Assembly: GCF_001278945.1 (NCBI RefSeq)
Contig: NZ_LGRV01000003.1
Location: 620,001 to 684,000 of the forward strand
Direction of reading: 5' to 3'
Length of the DNA: 64,000 nt
DNA from: Lysinibacillus contaminans
GTDB taxonomy: Bacteria > Bacillota > Bacilli > Bacillales_A > Planococcaceae
The notes beneath the pieces were generated by a model. That model did no database searches. It saw nothing but the letters and a program-made list of their open reading frames with translations, and was not told where the DNA came from. Position numbers and translations under genes: made by a program. The stretch's first letter is position 1. Each line of letters begins with the position of its first letter. Shown in pieces: positions 55,079 to 63,688 of this stretch.

Positions 55079-55107
55079 AAGAGACTAGTGGCTACACTAG
55101 TCTCTTA
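55079..55107 (-). terminator. Leader terminator of the permease
   Basis: Minus strand AAGAGACTAGTG/CACTAGTCTCTT followed by TTTTTT, about 50 bases before the TTG start. It is the probable on/off point for the riboswitch. Confidence 0.85.
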
Positions 55108-55189
55108 AACAGTAGAATAACAAATACCATATGCATATCATAAATATTAGTTTTACAGAAAAAATATTTATTGGTAAACATTTAATTGG

Positions 55190-55219
55190 TACAACTTTCT
55201 TTTTATCAAGAAAGTTTGT
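55190..55219 (-). other. Hairpin between aptamer and terminator
   Basis: ACAAACTTTCTT and AAGAAAGTTGT pair around a 7-nt loop directly after the aptamer; no U-run. It may be part of the switching mechanism. Confidence 0.45.
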
Positions 55220-55224
55220 CTTTA

Positions 55225-55310
55225 TTACTCATCTGTCCTTTTGCCTGAGATAGTGAACCCTTCGGCGACGCGATATGCGCTCTCTCCAGAAATTGCTCCT
55301 GCTATAGTTT
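55225..55310 (-). ncRNA. Single-aptamer glycine riboswitch
   Basis: On the minus strand TTTCTGGAGAGAGCGCATAT, CGTCGCCGAAGGGTTCACTA and TCTCAGGCAAAAGGACAGAT are the conserved blocks of one glycine aptamer. It is on the same strand and 200 bases upstream of the permease. The remaining gap up to yqhL (55311-55680) shows no gene, only A/T-rich sequence. Confidence 0.88.
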
Positions 55311-55684
55311 AATCCATAGCATTCATTGCATATTTGGTTGATAACAATGATATCAACATGTGTTTGTATTATTCTAAGATACTATTAATCGTAACAGTGA
55401 AATCTACTTAATTCAAGAAGTAAATATTTTTTCTATTTTGAAATAAGAAGAATGTTGTGATTACATGGTATTTTAAAACGATAAAGAGCAGATGTTTGCT
55501 TGTTTTTGTTTCTTTACTATTTTTTCTATGTAGTGTTGAAATTTAAAAATAGTAAACCCTTATATTACAACATGCTGATACGTATTTTTTATCCAATACA
55601 TGATAAAAGACTTAATGAAGCAGAAATGATGAGCTAATTATTAGACAATGACATTATAATAGAAGAAACTCGTTTTTTTTCCAT

Positions 55685-55724
55685 AAAAAGAGCTTGCATC
55701 CAATGTAGATGCAAGCTCTTTTTT
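55685..55724. terminator. yqhL terminator
   Basis: AAAAAGAGCTTGCATC/GATGCAAGCTCTTTTTT, 16-bp stem. Confidence 0.9.
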
Positions 55725-55725
55725 G

Positions 55726-56109
55726 TTATTTTTTTGTTTTTACTTTACCAGTCCAAGTGCGGAATCCGCCTTCAAGTTGGTAAATTTGGTTGTAGCCACG
55801 TTTTTTTAGAAATAATGCAGCACGAGCGCTACGGCCTGTATTTTGACAGTATAAATATACTGGTAAATCTGGGCGGATTTCTTTATGGCGTTGACGTAGT
55901 GTAGTAGAAGGAATATTACGAGCCCCAAGGATGTGACCAGCATCGAATTCCTTTTGTTCGCGCACATCGATTAATTGTGCTTTGCGATAGCCTTCAATAA
56001 ATTGTTCTTGTGTTAAATTGGTAACTGCTTTTTTTAGGCGCATCGCATTAATCCCGATATATGCTATCAAAACCAGTAAAATAACACCAATTGTAATAAG
56101 TATTTGCAA
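55726..56109 (-). CDS. yqhL: Membrane-anchored rhodanese-domain protein (YqhL)
   Basis: The 127-residue protein has one N-terminal membrane segment (ITIGVILLVLIAYIGIN) and a rhodanese fold (about 35-120; IDVREQKEFDAGHILGARN and YCQNTGRSARAA with the catalytic Cys). It may transfer sulfur or act as a sulfane carrier. Position next to lipM, after the gcv region, matches B. subtilis yqhL. ATG behind AAAGGGGTAAGAACATC. Confidence 0.88.
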   Translation of the reverse strand: MQILITIGVILLVLIAYIGINAMRLKKAVTNLTQEQFIEGYRKAQLIDVREQKEFDAGHILGARNIPSTTLRQRHKEIRPDLPVYLYCQNTGRSARAALFLKKRGYNQIYQLEGGFRTWTGKVKTKK

Positions 56110-56391
56110 GATGTTCTTACCCCTTTCTATCTTCTTAACTATTATAAAAGATGCGGTGGCGATAGTCCAATGAGTTTGATAAAATTAACTACATTATGCT
56201 TAAACATTTTTTAGCAGGTAATTTAGTTCTTGCTGAATAATATCAAAGTCCTTTGCGAATAGTAGCCGACATTACCTCTCATCTATGTGATAATGACTAA
56301 TTGAGACGTCTAATACAGGTCTAAGCAAAGGAGCAAAGTTGTAAAAGATAATTTGATTATATTATACATATATAGTGTAGGAGCTGATGAT

Positions 56392-57222
56392 ATGACAACA
56401 TGGTATTTTCTAAATTCAGGGAAATGTAGTCCTTCTTTTAATATGGCCTTAGATGAGGCGTTGTTAGATTGGCATAGTGAGGGACTGATTCCTCCAGTTA
56501 TTCGTTTTTATGAATGGGAGCCAGCAACACTCTCTATCGGTTATTTTCAGCAGGCGTCAAAAGATATTAATCTAGAGGCTGTTCGGGCACAAGGGCTTGG
56601 CTTTGTACGCCGTCCAACTGGTGGGAGAGCCGTTTTACACGAGCATGAGCTCACATATAGCATCATTGTAACGGAAAGCTATCCAAACATGCCAGAGACA
56701 GTGACAGAGGCTTATCGTGTACTAAGTGAAGGGATTTTACAAGGCTTTCATAATTTAGGGATGGATGCATATTTCAGTGTGCCAGCTACGGAAGAACAAA
56801 TGGCTGATTTGAAAAAGCCAAAAAGTGCAGTGTGTTTCGATGCCCCGAGTTGGTATGAACTTGTCGTTGAAGGGAAAAAAGTAGCGGGGAGTGCACAAAC
56901 ACGTCAAAAAGGTGTTATTTTACAGCATGGTGCGATTTTACTTGACTTAGATGAAGAAAAATTATTGTCGGTGTTTAATTTTGACAGCGAAGAAGCCAAG
57001 GAACGTATGCGCAAAAAGTTACCAGAGAAAGCAGTATCCATTAATAGTCTTGTCAATGAGCCGATTTCAATCGAGCAGTGTGTGGAAGCTTTCCGGGATG
57101 GTTTTGCAAAAACGTTGCAAATTGAGTTAAAACCATTTACACTTTCTGAGGGGCAATTGAAATATGTACAAGCACTTGAAGATAAAAAGTATGCGCATGA
57201 CGATTGGAACTTTAAAAAGTAA
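56392..57222 (+). CDS. lipM: Octanoyltransferase LipM
   Basis: The 276-residue enzyme moves octanoyl groups from acyl carrier protein to GcvH, the first step in making lipoyl cofactor. It has [11 protein letters not shown] at the N-terminus, [18 protein letters not shown], the nucleophile Cys in [12 protein letters not shown] and the Lys in [13 protein letters not shown] 56392 follows GGAG by eight bases. Its product is needed by the glycine cleavage system, so it belongs functionally with gcvT-gcvPB. The 280-bp region upstream holds no supported gene, only a remnant-like frame near 56210-56275. Confidence 0.93.
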   Translation: MTTWYFLNSGKCSPSFNMALDEALLDWHSEGLIPPVIRFYEWEPATLSIGYFQQASKDINLEAVRAQGLGFVRRPTGGRAVLHEHELTYSIIVTESYPNMPETVTEAYRVLSEGILQGFHNLGMDAYFSVPATEEQMADLKKPKSAVCFDAPSWYELVVEGKKVAGSAQTRQKGVILQHGAILLDLDEEKLLSVFNFDSEEAKERMRKKLPEKAVSINSLVNEPISIEQCVEAFRDGFAKTLQIELKPFTLSEGQLKYVQALEDKKYAHDDWNFKK

Positions 57223-57348
57223 AAAAAGTAGCTTATTAAAAATTTTTTTTAGTGTGCAAACCGTGTCATGCCAAGTAGTTATTAAAATGGCCTGAATTGC
57301 AAGAGTTGAATTAAAAAACTATATATAGTATCTTTTTAAATGAGCAAT

Positions 57349-57386
57349 ACACAATATGTAGTGTTTAATCACACATGATATTGTGT
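57349..57386 (+). promoter_or_regulatory. Two NrdR boxes upstream of nrdJ
   Basis: ACACAATATGTAGTGT (57349-57364) and ACACATGATATTGTGT (57371-57386) each match the NrdR box ACACWATATATWGTGT closely. Their centres are 22 bp apart, about two helical turns, the usual paired arrangement. dATP-loaded NrdR should repress nrdJ here. Confidence 0.85.
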
Positions 57387-57422
57387 ATTTATTATTGTAA
57401 GGTATAGAATAAGGGAGGCTAA

Positions 57423-59996
57423 ATGATGGTAATCACTAATCATCAACCCGAAGTAAACAAACAAATAGAACAATTAAATAAGGACATTGAGCAATTCCCA
57501 CAAGTTCATCCGGTAACACCAGACATGCACATAACGCATAAAGGTGTATCGAGACTTGTCATGATTGATCGTTATTCTTTTAAAGATACGGAAAAGAAAA
57601 CGCTAAAAGCTGGTGATTTCGTCGTATTAACGGTGAAGGCAGATCCAAAATTTCCTGCACGTGGTTTAGGGACAATCCAAAAAATAGATTGGTCTGCAAA
57701 AACAGCAGATATTTTAGTTGAGGAAGATTATCGTAGCGTTTTAGATGATCCAATAGAGCAAGAAACGGGTGTGATTACGCGCTCAATCGAAGTGCTAGAA
57801 AAGCCTCTTGAAATTTTTTATGAGCAAATTGCAAAACGAAATGCAACTGGACTTGCTTCTGTAGAAAAAACAGCTGAGAAACGTCAAGAATGGTTTGAGA
57901 AGTTTTACGAGCAATTAGTATCACTAAAGTTCATTCCAGCTGGCCGTGTTCTTTACGGAGCAGGCTCTGAAACAGATGTAACATTCTTTAACTGTTACGT
58001 TATGCCATTTGTGGCGGATTCACGTGAAGGTATCAGTGACCATCGTAAGCAAGTAATGGAAATTATGAGTCGTGGTGGCGGTGTTGGGACAAACGGTTCT
58101 ACACTTCGTCCACGTAACACATTAGCTCGTGGTGTTAACGGTAAATCTTCAGGATCTGTATCATGGCTAGATGACATCGCTAAGCTGACTCACCTTGTTG
58201 AGCAAGGTGGTTCAAGACGTGGTGCACAAATGATTATGCTAGCAGACTGGCATCCAGATATTGTGGAATTCATTATTTCGAAAATGCAAAATCCGCGTAT
58301 TTTACGTTACTTAATCGAAAATACGACTGATGAATCGATTATTCGATTAGCAAAAGAAAAATTAAACTTTAAGCCTTTATCTCAACAAGATGAAGCGATG
58401 TATCAAGGAATTGTTAACTATAAATCAATCCCAGGATACGGTGGATTCGATGAGGCAATTATCCGTGAAGCAGAAAATAAATTACGTGACGGTGGTACTT
58501 ACACTGTTCATAACTCAGAGTTTTTAACTGGGGCAAACATTTCTGTTACATTAACAAAAGACTTTATGGACGCTGTTGAAAAAGACGAAGATTTCGAGCT
58601 TCGTTTCCCAGCAGTTGAAGAATATACAAAAGAAGAAATGGCTATTTATAATAGTGAATGGCATAAAGTTGGAGACGTTCGTGAGTGGGAGAAGATGGGC
58701 TATAAAGTACGTACATACCGTACGATTAAAGCAAAAGAGTTGTGGAATTTAATTAATATTTGTGCAACTTATTCTGCAGAGCCAGGTATCTTCTTCATCG
58801 ATAATGCGAATGAAATGACTAACGCAAAAGCTTATGGTCAACAAGTAGTAGCAACAAACCCTTGTGGGGAACAACCACTTGCACCCTATTCTGTGTGTAA
58901 CTTAGCAGCTGTGAACTTAGCGCAGTTTGCGATTAAAGAAAATCAAACAGTCGATTATGAAGCATTACGTGAGACAGTACGTGTCGGGGTACGTATGCAA
59001 GACAACGTAATTGACGCAACGCCTTACTTCTTAGAAGAAAACCGTGTACAAGCTCTTGGTGAGCGCCGTGTTGGTTTAGGTGTAATGGGCTTAGCAGACT
59101 TACTTATTTATTGTGAGAAAGAGTACGGGTCAGAAGCTGGTAATGAACTGGTTGATGAAATCTTCAAGACAATTGCGGAAACAGCGTATGAGGCATCGAC
59201 AGAGCTTGCGAAAGAGCGTGGAAGCTTCCCATTCCTAGTAGGGGCAACCGACGAAGAAACAGCTCGTCTACGTAAAGCATTTACAGAAACTGGATTCATG
59301 CAAAACATGCCTGCACATGTAAAAGAGCAAATTCTAGCAACTGGTATTCGTAACTCTCATCTTCTAACGGTAGCGCCAACAGGATCTACAGGAACGATGG
59401 TCGGCGTAGCAACTGGGCTCGAGCCATACTTCTCATTTACGTATTACCGTTCAGGTCGCTTAGGTAAATTTATTGAAGTGAAAGCCGAAATCGTCCAAGA
59501 ATATTTAGATCGTCATCCAGAAGCAAAAGAAGACGAATTACCAGAATGGTTTGTGACAGCGATGGCATTAAAACCAGAAGCGCATGCAGACGTACAATGT
59601 ATTATTCAAAAATGGATTGATTCTTCTATTTCTAAAACAGTAAACGCGCCAAAAGGCTATACAGTTGGACAAGTAGAAAAAGTATACGAGCGTCTATATA
59701 AAGGTGGCGCTAAAGGTGGTACGGTTTACGTTGATGGAAGCCGTGATTCACAAGTATTAACACTAAAAGCCGAAGAAAATGATATGGACCAGCTATCATT
59801 TGGCGAAGATTTAGTGGAAGAACAAATAGCGCGTCCAGTCGTATTAGTTGATACGATTCAAGCACTTACATCTACATCAGTAATTGGTTCAGATGTTGGG
59901 AATACATGCCCTGTTTGTCGTAAAGGAACAGTCGAAGAAATGGGCGGCTGTAACACATGTACAAATTGTGGTGCACAGCTGAAATGTGGACTTTAA
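57423..59996 (+). CDS. nrdJ: Adenosylcobalamin-dependent (class II) ribonucleotide reductase
   Basis: The 857-residue enzyme reduces ribonucleotides to deoxyribonucleotides with B12 and needs no oxygen. Catalytic region: FFNCYVMPF (first redox Cys), NPCGEQPLAPYSVCNL (thiyl-radical Cys, Glu) and VAPTGSTGTMVG. The C-terminus is a zinc-ribbon-like CPVCRKGTVEE with CNTCTNCGAQLKCG, the form typical of NrdJ-Z. ATG behind GGGAGGCTAA (next Met is also possible). No B12 riboswitch was seen upstream; two NrdR boxes are present. The operon ends at a terminator. Confidence 0.93.
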   Translation: MMVITNHQPEVNKQIEQLNKDIEQFPQVHPVTPDMHITHKGVSRLVMIDRYSFKDTEKKTLKAGDFVVLTVKADPKFPARGLGTIQKIDWSAKTADILVEEDYRSVLDDPIEQETGVITRSIEVLEKPLEIFYEQIAKRNATGLASVEKTAEKRQEWFEKFYEQLVSLKFIPAGRVLYGAGSETDVTFFNCYVMPFVADSREGISDHRKQVMEIMSRGGGVGTNGSTLRPRNTLARGVNGKSSGSVSWLDDIAKLTHLVEQGGSRRGAQMIMLADWHPDIVEFIISKMQNPRILRYLIENTTDESIIRLAKEKLNFKPLSQQDEAMYQGIVNYKSIPGYGGFDEAIIREAENKLRDGGTYTVHNSEFLTGANISVTLTKDFMDAVEKDEDFELRFPAVEEYTKEEMAIYNSEWHKVGDVREWEKMGYKVRTYRTIKAKELWNLINICATYSAEPGIFFIDNANEMTNAKAYGQQVVATNPCGEQPLAPYSVCNLAAVNLAQFAIKENQTVDYEALRETVRVGVRMQDNVIDATPYFLEENRVQALGERRVGLGVMGLADLLIYCEKEYGSEAGNELVDEIFKTIAETAYEASTELAKERGSFPFLVGATDEETARLRKAFTETGFMQNMPAHVKEQILATGIRNSHLLTVAPTGSTGTMVGVATGLEPYFSFTYYRSGRLGKFIEVKAEIVQEYLDRHPEAKEDELPEWFVTAMALKPEAHADVQCIIQKWIDSSISKTVNAPKGYTVGQVEKVYERLYKGGAKGGTVYVDGSRDSQVLTLKAEENDMDQLSFGEDLVEEQIARPVVLVDTIQALTSTSVIGSDVGNTCPVCRKGTVEEMGGCNTCTNCGAQLKCGL

Positions 59997-60008
59997 AATA
60001 ATTAAAAG

Positions 60009-60048
60009 GTGTCTATCCAGTCAAATTTGACGGATAGGCACTTTTTTT
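60009..60048 (+). terminator. nrdJ terminator
   Basis: GTGTCTATCC/GGATAGGCAC then seven T. Confidence 0.85.
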
Positions 60049-60134
60049 ATGAAGAAAATATATAAATAAAGTAGGATATTTTGATTTTAAACAGAATATT
60101 TAGAATATAAGTTGTTTGATAAGGGGGATGGAGT

Positions 60135-61037
60135 ATGTCAAAGTTACCAATTATTGTTGCGCCGATGTTTTTAGTATCAAATCCTGCGATGGTGATAGAA
60201 GCAAGCAAGGCAGGTCTTATCGGATCATTTCCATTACTAAACGCTAGGCCAGTAGAAACATGCGCCCACTGGTTAATAGAAATCAAAGATGCATTGCCAA
60301 CCGAGCCATGGGCAGTGAATTTTATTTGTCATCCTATTGCCAATCCACGATTCGAGGATGATTTACAATTGATTGAGACCTATCAACCACCGATCGTTAT
60401 TACGTCACTTGGCAACCCAAAGCGTGTTATTGAAATTGTGCACAGCTATGGTGGCAAAGTATATGCCGATGTCGCCAATGTGAAGCATGCCGAGAAATCT
60501 GCAGCAACAGGTGTGGATGGCCTGATTTTGGTTTGTGCAGGAGCAGGTGGACACGGAGGGCAACTCAGTCCATTTGGCTTTGTCTCCGCTGTTAAAAAAT
60601 TTTATAAAGGAACGATTATTTTGTCAGGTTCTATTTCAACAGGTGAAGAAGTGCTAGCTACGCAAATTATTGGGGCAGATTACGCATATATGGGTACACG
60701 TTTTCTTGCATGCAATGAGGGGAATGCACCAGAAGCTTACAAAGAAATGCTCATTGAAAGTACGACCGATGATATTCTATATACAGACTCCTTTAGTGGT
60801 GTGCATGTAAATGTACTAATTCCATCGCTTCTAAAGGAAGGGATTGACCCTGCAACACTAAAGCCGAGAGAGGATATTGACCTGACGCATCTTGTTAATG
60901 TGAAAGCATGGAAAGATATTTGGTCTGCAGGGCACGGCGTGACGAATATAGACAAAAAGGAATCTATAGCAGAAATAGTGGCTACTTTACAGAAGGAATA
61001 TGAGCTTGCTAAAGAAAAAGTCGCCTTAGTAAGATGA
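60135..61037 (+). CDS. Nitronate monooxygenase-like FMN enzyme
   Basis: The 300-residue TIM-barrel flavoenzyme has LPIIVAPMFLVSNPAMVIEA at the N-terminus, ADVANVKHAEK, LICAGAGGHGGQ-type phosphate-binding AGAGGHGGQLS and GADYAYMGTRFLA. The family oxidises propionate 3-nitronate and other nitronates; class I/II status is not decided. ATG follows GGGGGATGGAGT. It is monocistronic with an independent promoter region. Confidence 0.85.
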   Translation: MSKLPIIVAPMFLVSNPAMVIEASKAGLIGSFPLLNARPVETCAHWLIEIKDALPTEPWAVNFICHPIANPRFEDDLQLIETYQPPIVITSLGNPKRVIEIVHSYGGKVYADVANVKHAEKSAATGVDGLILVCAGAGGHGGQLSPFGFVSAVKKFYKGTIILSGSISTGEEVLATQIIGADYAYMGTRFLACNEGNAPEAYKEMLIESTTDDILYTDSFSGVHVNVLIPSLLKEGIDPATLKPREDIDLTHLVNVKAWKDIWSAGHGVTNIDKKESIAEIVATLQKEYELAKEKVALVR

Positions 61038-61165
61038 CGTTTCATGTCCTAAAAGAAGTTATTAACTGCAGGATGATGTGATCGGAAAGCTAAAACCGAT
61101 AAAGAATGATATGATAATTGAGTCAATTTCATAAATAGATTTTCTAGGAAAAATTACGAATATTT

Positions 61166-61215
61166 CAGTGGAGCGGAAAGCGTCCTCCTGTAGCGAAACG
61201 ATGCGAACGATCATG
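61166..61215. repeat. Dispersed intergenic repeat, short copy
   Basis: CAGTGGAGCGGAAAGCGTCC then TCCTGTAGCGAAACGATGCG matches the outer end of the repeat family (GGAACGGAAAGCGTCCGCCTGTAG) at 994-1054. The 309-bp gap 61038-61346 otherwise holds a terminator only. Confidence 0.55.
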
Positions 61216-61301
61216 TTTTTTTATCTTTGCAATGTTCGTATTTATTGACGGAAATAGGAATTATGAAATTGATTCAATTGAATATAAATATTACAAAAAA
61301 A

Positions 61302-61342
61302 TAGCTTGTCTTTGCCGAGAAATCGACAGAGACAAGCTTTTT
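61302..61342. terminator. Terminator between NMO and MFS genes
   Basis: TAGCTTGTCTTTG/CAGAGACAAGCT with T-runs on both sides; bidirectional. Confidence 0.85.
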
Positions 61343-61346
61343 GTAG

Positions 61347-62765
61347 TTAATTGTGATTCACATTTCTTTTTAATTTTACTGCAAGGAATAGCATGATGAT
61401 ACTTCCCACCATAATGACAAAGAATGCTGCATGTATACCAGAGAGCTGTGCTTGCATGTTTGCGTCAGGCAGATGCTGTACTTTTTCATAGGAGCGAGCA
61501 CTTACTGTTGATAAAATAGTAGTTAATAGTGCTGTCCCAATGGAACCCGCTAGCATACGTGTAGTATTTGTCACTGCAGCGCCGTGTCGGCTAAGTGCAG
61601 GTGACAATTGATTGACACTAAATGTTGTCATGGTCATCATCATAATCGATATGCCGAATAAGAATAATGTATAAATGATAGAAATGACTATCGCATTAGT
61701 GTCTAATGTAATGCGCGTGTAGCCTAAAGCGGTCATGAAAACAACTGTTAAGCCGACTAAAACTAGCGGTCGAATACCACGTTTATCTAGTATAGATCCA
61801 GCAATTGGTGACATAATCCCCATAATAATGGCCCCTGGCAATAGTAAAAGCCCTGTTTGAAGTGTAGATTTCTGCATTATCTGCTGTAGTAGCACAGGTG
61901 TTAGTAGTTCCACGCTATACATTGCTAATGCAATGAATGCACCGATGAGTGTAGCGTATAAATACTGCTTATGCGTGAAAACACGAAGATTTAGCATTGG
62001 ATGCTCAGTTGTTAATTGACGCCAAATAAAGAGTGTGATAAATAATAAACCGACACCAATAATGACTTGAATCGTTGTAGAGCCAAAGCCTAGTGTACCT
62101 GCCATTGAAAAACCGTAAAGTAATGAACCAAAGCCGATAGTAGATGCTAATACACCGAAAATATCAAAGCGTGGTGATGTCGTCTCTGTTACATTCTTTA
62201 AAAAGAAATAGCACAGTATAATATTCAGTAATGTAAATGGTAATACTACGTAAAATAATGCTCTCCACGAGTAATGCTGTAGGAGCCAGCCCGACAATGT
62301 TGGTCCGAGCGCAGGGGCAAACGTCATGGCGATTCCAATCATCCCCATTGCCTTGCCACGTTCGTTCGGTGGAAATAGACTGAAAATAACAATATGCACT
62401 AAAGGCATCATTACGCCTCCAGCAACAGCTTGAATTAATCGTCCAGCTAATAACATGTAGAAGCTTGATGCCATGGCACTAATAAAAGTCCCAGTTGCAA
62501 AAATGAGTAATGCGCCAATAAATAATTGACGAGTTGTGAATTTACCAATTAAGTAGGCGCTCATTGGAATGACAATCCCGTTTATTAATAGGAATCCAGT
62601 CACTAGCCATTGTGCCGTGCTAAGCTCGATATTAAAAATAATACTGAATTTTGGGATAGCAACGTTCAGTAATGTTTGGTTGAGTAAAGAGGTGAAGGAG
62701 CCTAGAACTAAGAGGATAAGCATAATTGTTCGCTTCTTCGGCTCTAACTGAATTGTTTGTTGCAT
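61347..62765 (-). CDS. DHA2-family (EmrB/QacA) multidrug efflux transporter
   Basis: The 472-residue transporter has about fourteen hydrophobic segments. It starts FTSLLNQTLLNVAIP, contains ELSTAQWLVTGFLLINGIVI and GRLIQAVAGGVMMPL, and PALGPTLSGWLL (motif C of antiporters). Substrate is unknown; such pumps export dyes, quaternary ammonium compounds or lipophilic drugs by proton exchange. It diverges from the MarR gene, and palindromic operators lie between them. Confidence 0.88.
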   Translation of the reverse strand: MQQTIQLEPKKRTIMLILLVLGSFTSLLNQTLLNVAIPKFSIIFNIELSTAQWLVTGFLLINGIVIPMSAYLIGKFTTRQLFIGALLIFATGTFISAMASSFYMLLAGRLIQAVAGGVMMPLVHIVIFSLFPPNERGKAMGMIGIAMTFAPALGPTLSGWLLQHYSWRALFYVVLPFTLLNIILCYFFLKNVTETTSPRFDIFGVLASTIGFGSLLYGFSMAGTLGFGSTTIQVIIGVGLLFITLFIWRQLTTEHPMLNLRVFTHKQYLYATLIGAFIALAMYSVELLTPVLLQQIMQKSTLQTGLLLLPGAIIMGIMSPIAGSILDKRGIRPLVLVGLTVVFMTALGYTRITLDTNAIVISIIYTLFLFGISIMMMTMTTFSVNQLSPALSRHGAAVTNTTRMLAGSIGTALLTTILSTVSARSYEKVQHLPDANMQAQLSGIHAAFFVIMVGSIIMLFLAVKLKRNVNHN

Positions 62766-62781
62766 ATTAAATCCTTCTTTC

Positions 62782-62849
62782 TAGTTGCGTGTGCAACTAA
62801 TTTAGTTGGTACAAATATAATAAACGCTATTAGTTGCAAGCGCAACTAA
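62782..62849. promoter_or_regulatory. Two palindromic MarR-type operators
   Basis: TAGTTGCGTGTGCAACTA (62782-62799) and TTAGTTGCAAGCGCAACTAA (62830-62849) are near-identical palindromes 49 bp apart. A half site TTTAGTTGG sits between them at 62801. They probably bind the MarR regulator encoded alongside and repress both directions. Confidence 0.8.
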
Positions 62850-62884
62850 TATAACTTATTCTTATTTTGAAAGGAGTTAAAAGT

Positions 62885-63334
62885 ATGTTAAACCAATTAC
62901 CAGAATCAATCGGGCAATTAAACTCGATGTTATATCGATATGGAAATATTTATATGAATGAGCAATTAAAACCCTATCAGCTAAGTGCGGGGCAATATCA
63001 ATTTTTACTTGTGTTATTTTACCGAGAAGGAATTTCACAGGATGAAGTAGCTTCTATTCTTAAGATGGATAAAGGGACAACTGCACGCGCTGTTGCCAAG
63101 TTAGAAGCAGAAGACTATGTGAGACGAGAAGTAGATATGATGGACAAGCGTGCTAAAAAGCTGTATTTGACAGAGAGGGCACGTCAATTTGAAAAGCAAT
63201 TGAGGGCTATTTTAGATCAATGGAAAATGATCTTAACAAGTGACCTTACTGAGGAAGAGCAAGAACACGCCTTTGCATTACTGGGAAGGATTGCAAAAAA
63301 TGCGGAGCGTTATATAGAGAGAACAGAAGATTAA
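62885..63334 (+). CDS. MarR-family transcriptional regulator
   Basis: The 149-residue dimeric winged-helix repressor has YQFLLVLFYREGISQDEVAS with KMDKGTTARAVAKLEAEDYV (recognition helix) and MMDKRAKKLYLTERA (wing). ATG 62885 follows AAAGGAG by eight bases; a TTG six codons earlier overlaps that site. It is divergent from the DHA2 pump and the likely ligand-responsive repressor for it. Confidence 0.9.
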   Translation: MLNQLPESIGQLNSMLYRYGNIYMNEQLKPYQLSAGQYQFLLVLFYREGISQDEVASILKMDKGTTARAVAKLEAEDYVRREVDMMDKRAKKLYLTERARQFEKQLRAILDQWKMILTSDLTEEEQEHAFALLGRIAKNAERYIERTED

Positions 63335-63356
63335 TGACTGAGAAGGGGAATAAGGA

Positions 63357-63644
63357 ATGGTTTTTTCTTTTTTGAAAAAAACTTCGCAAGAACAAGTAAT
63401 TATGAATGATGATGGCTTTTTGCAGCCAGTAATGGTGTGTGTATCAAATATGTCTCTACACGGTGAAAATATATACGATGAGCTTCTAAATCGTGAAGAC
63501 ATCGAGTTAATCGAAGAGGGTTGCACATCAAATTGCCGAATTTGTGATCGAAGTTTATTTGTCATTGTGAACGGCAAACTTATTAAAGCGAGGAATGAAG
63601 ATTCGTTGCTCGAGAAAATGAATCAAACACTTAGGGGAAGATAG
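63357..63644 (+). CDS. DUF1450 (YuzB-like) protein, 95 aa
   Basis: The 95-residue protein has VMVCVSNMSLHGENIYDELL and the cysteine-rich GCTSNCRICDRSLFVIVNGK that aligns with YuzB/DUF1450 (GCLSYCGVC-type). The cysteines could hold an iron-sulfur cluster or metal. It is 22 bp downstream of marR with AAGGA before the ATG, so it may share that transcript. Role unknown. Confidence 0.75.
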   Translation: MVFSFLKKTSQEQVIMNDDGFLQPVMVCVSNMSLHGENIYDELLNREDIELIEEGCTSNCRICDRSLFVIVNGKLIKARNEDSLLEKMNQTLRGR

Positions 63645-63656
63645 ATAAATATAAAC

Positions 63657-63686
63657 AAACTGCTCGCAATGTTTGCGAGCAGTTTT
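63657..63686. terminator. Terminator between DUF1450 and yqhQ genes
   Basis: AAACTGCTCGCAA/TTTGCGAGCAGTTT, 13-bp stem, bidirectional. Confidence 0.88.
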
Positions 63687-63688
63687 GA

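Noticed and set aside
56210-56275. Minus-strand frame reading FAKDFDIIQQELNYLLKNV
   Set aside because: Protein-like, but no start codon precedes it before an upstream stop; too short to claim more than a possible gene remnant.
57240-57422. Cobalamin riboswitch before nrdJ
   Set aside because: None of the conserved B12-box sequence is present; the NrdR boxes explain the palindromes instead.
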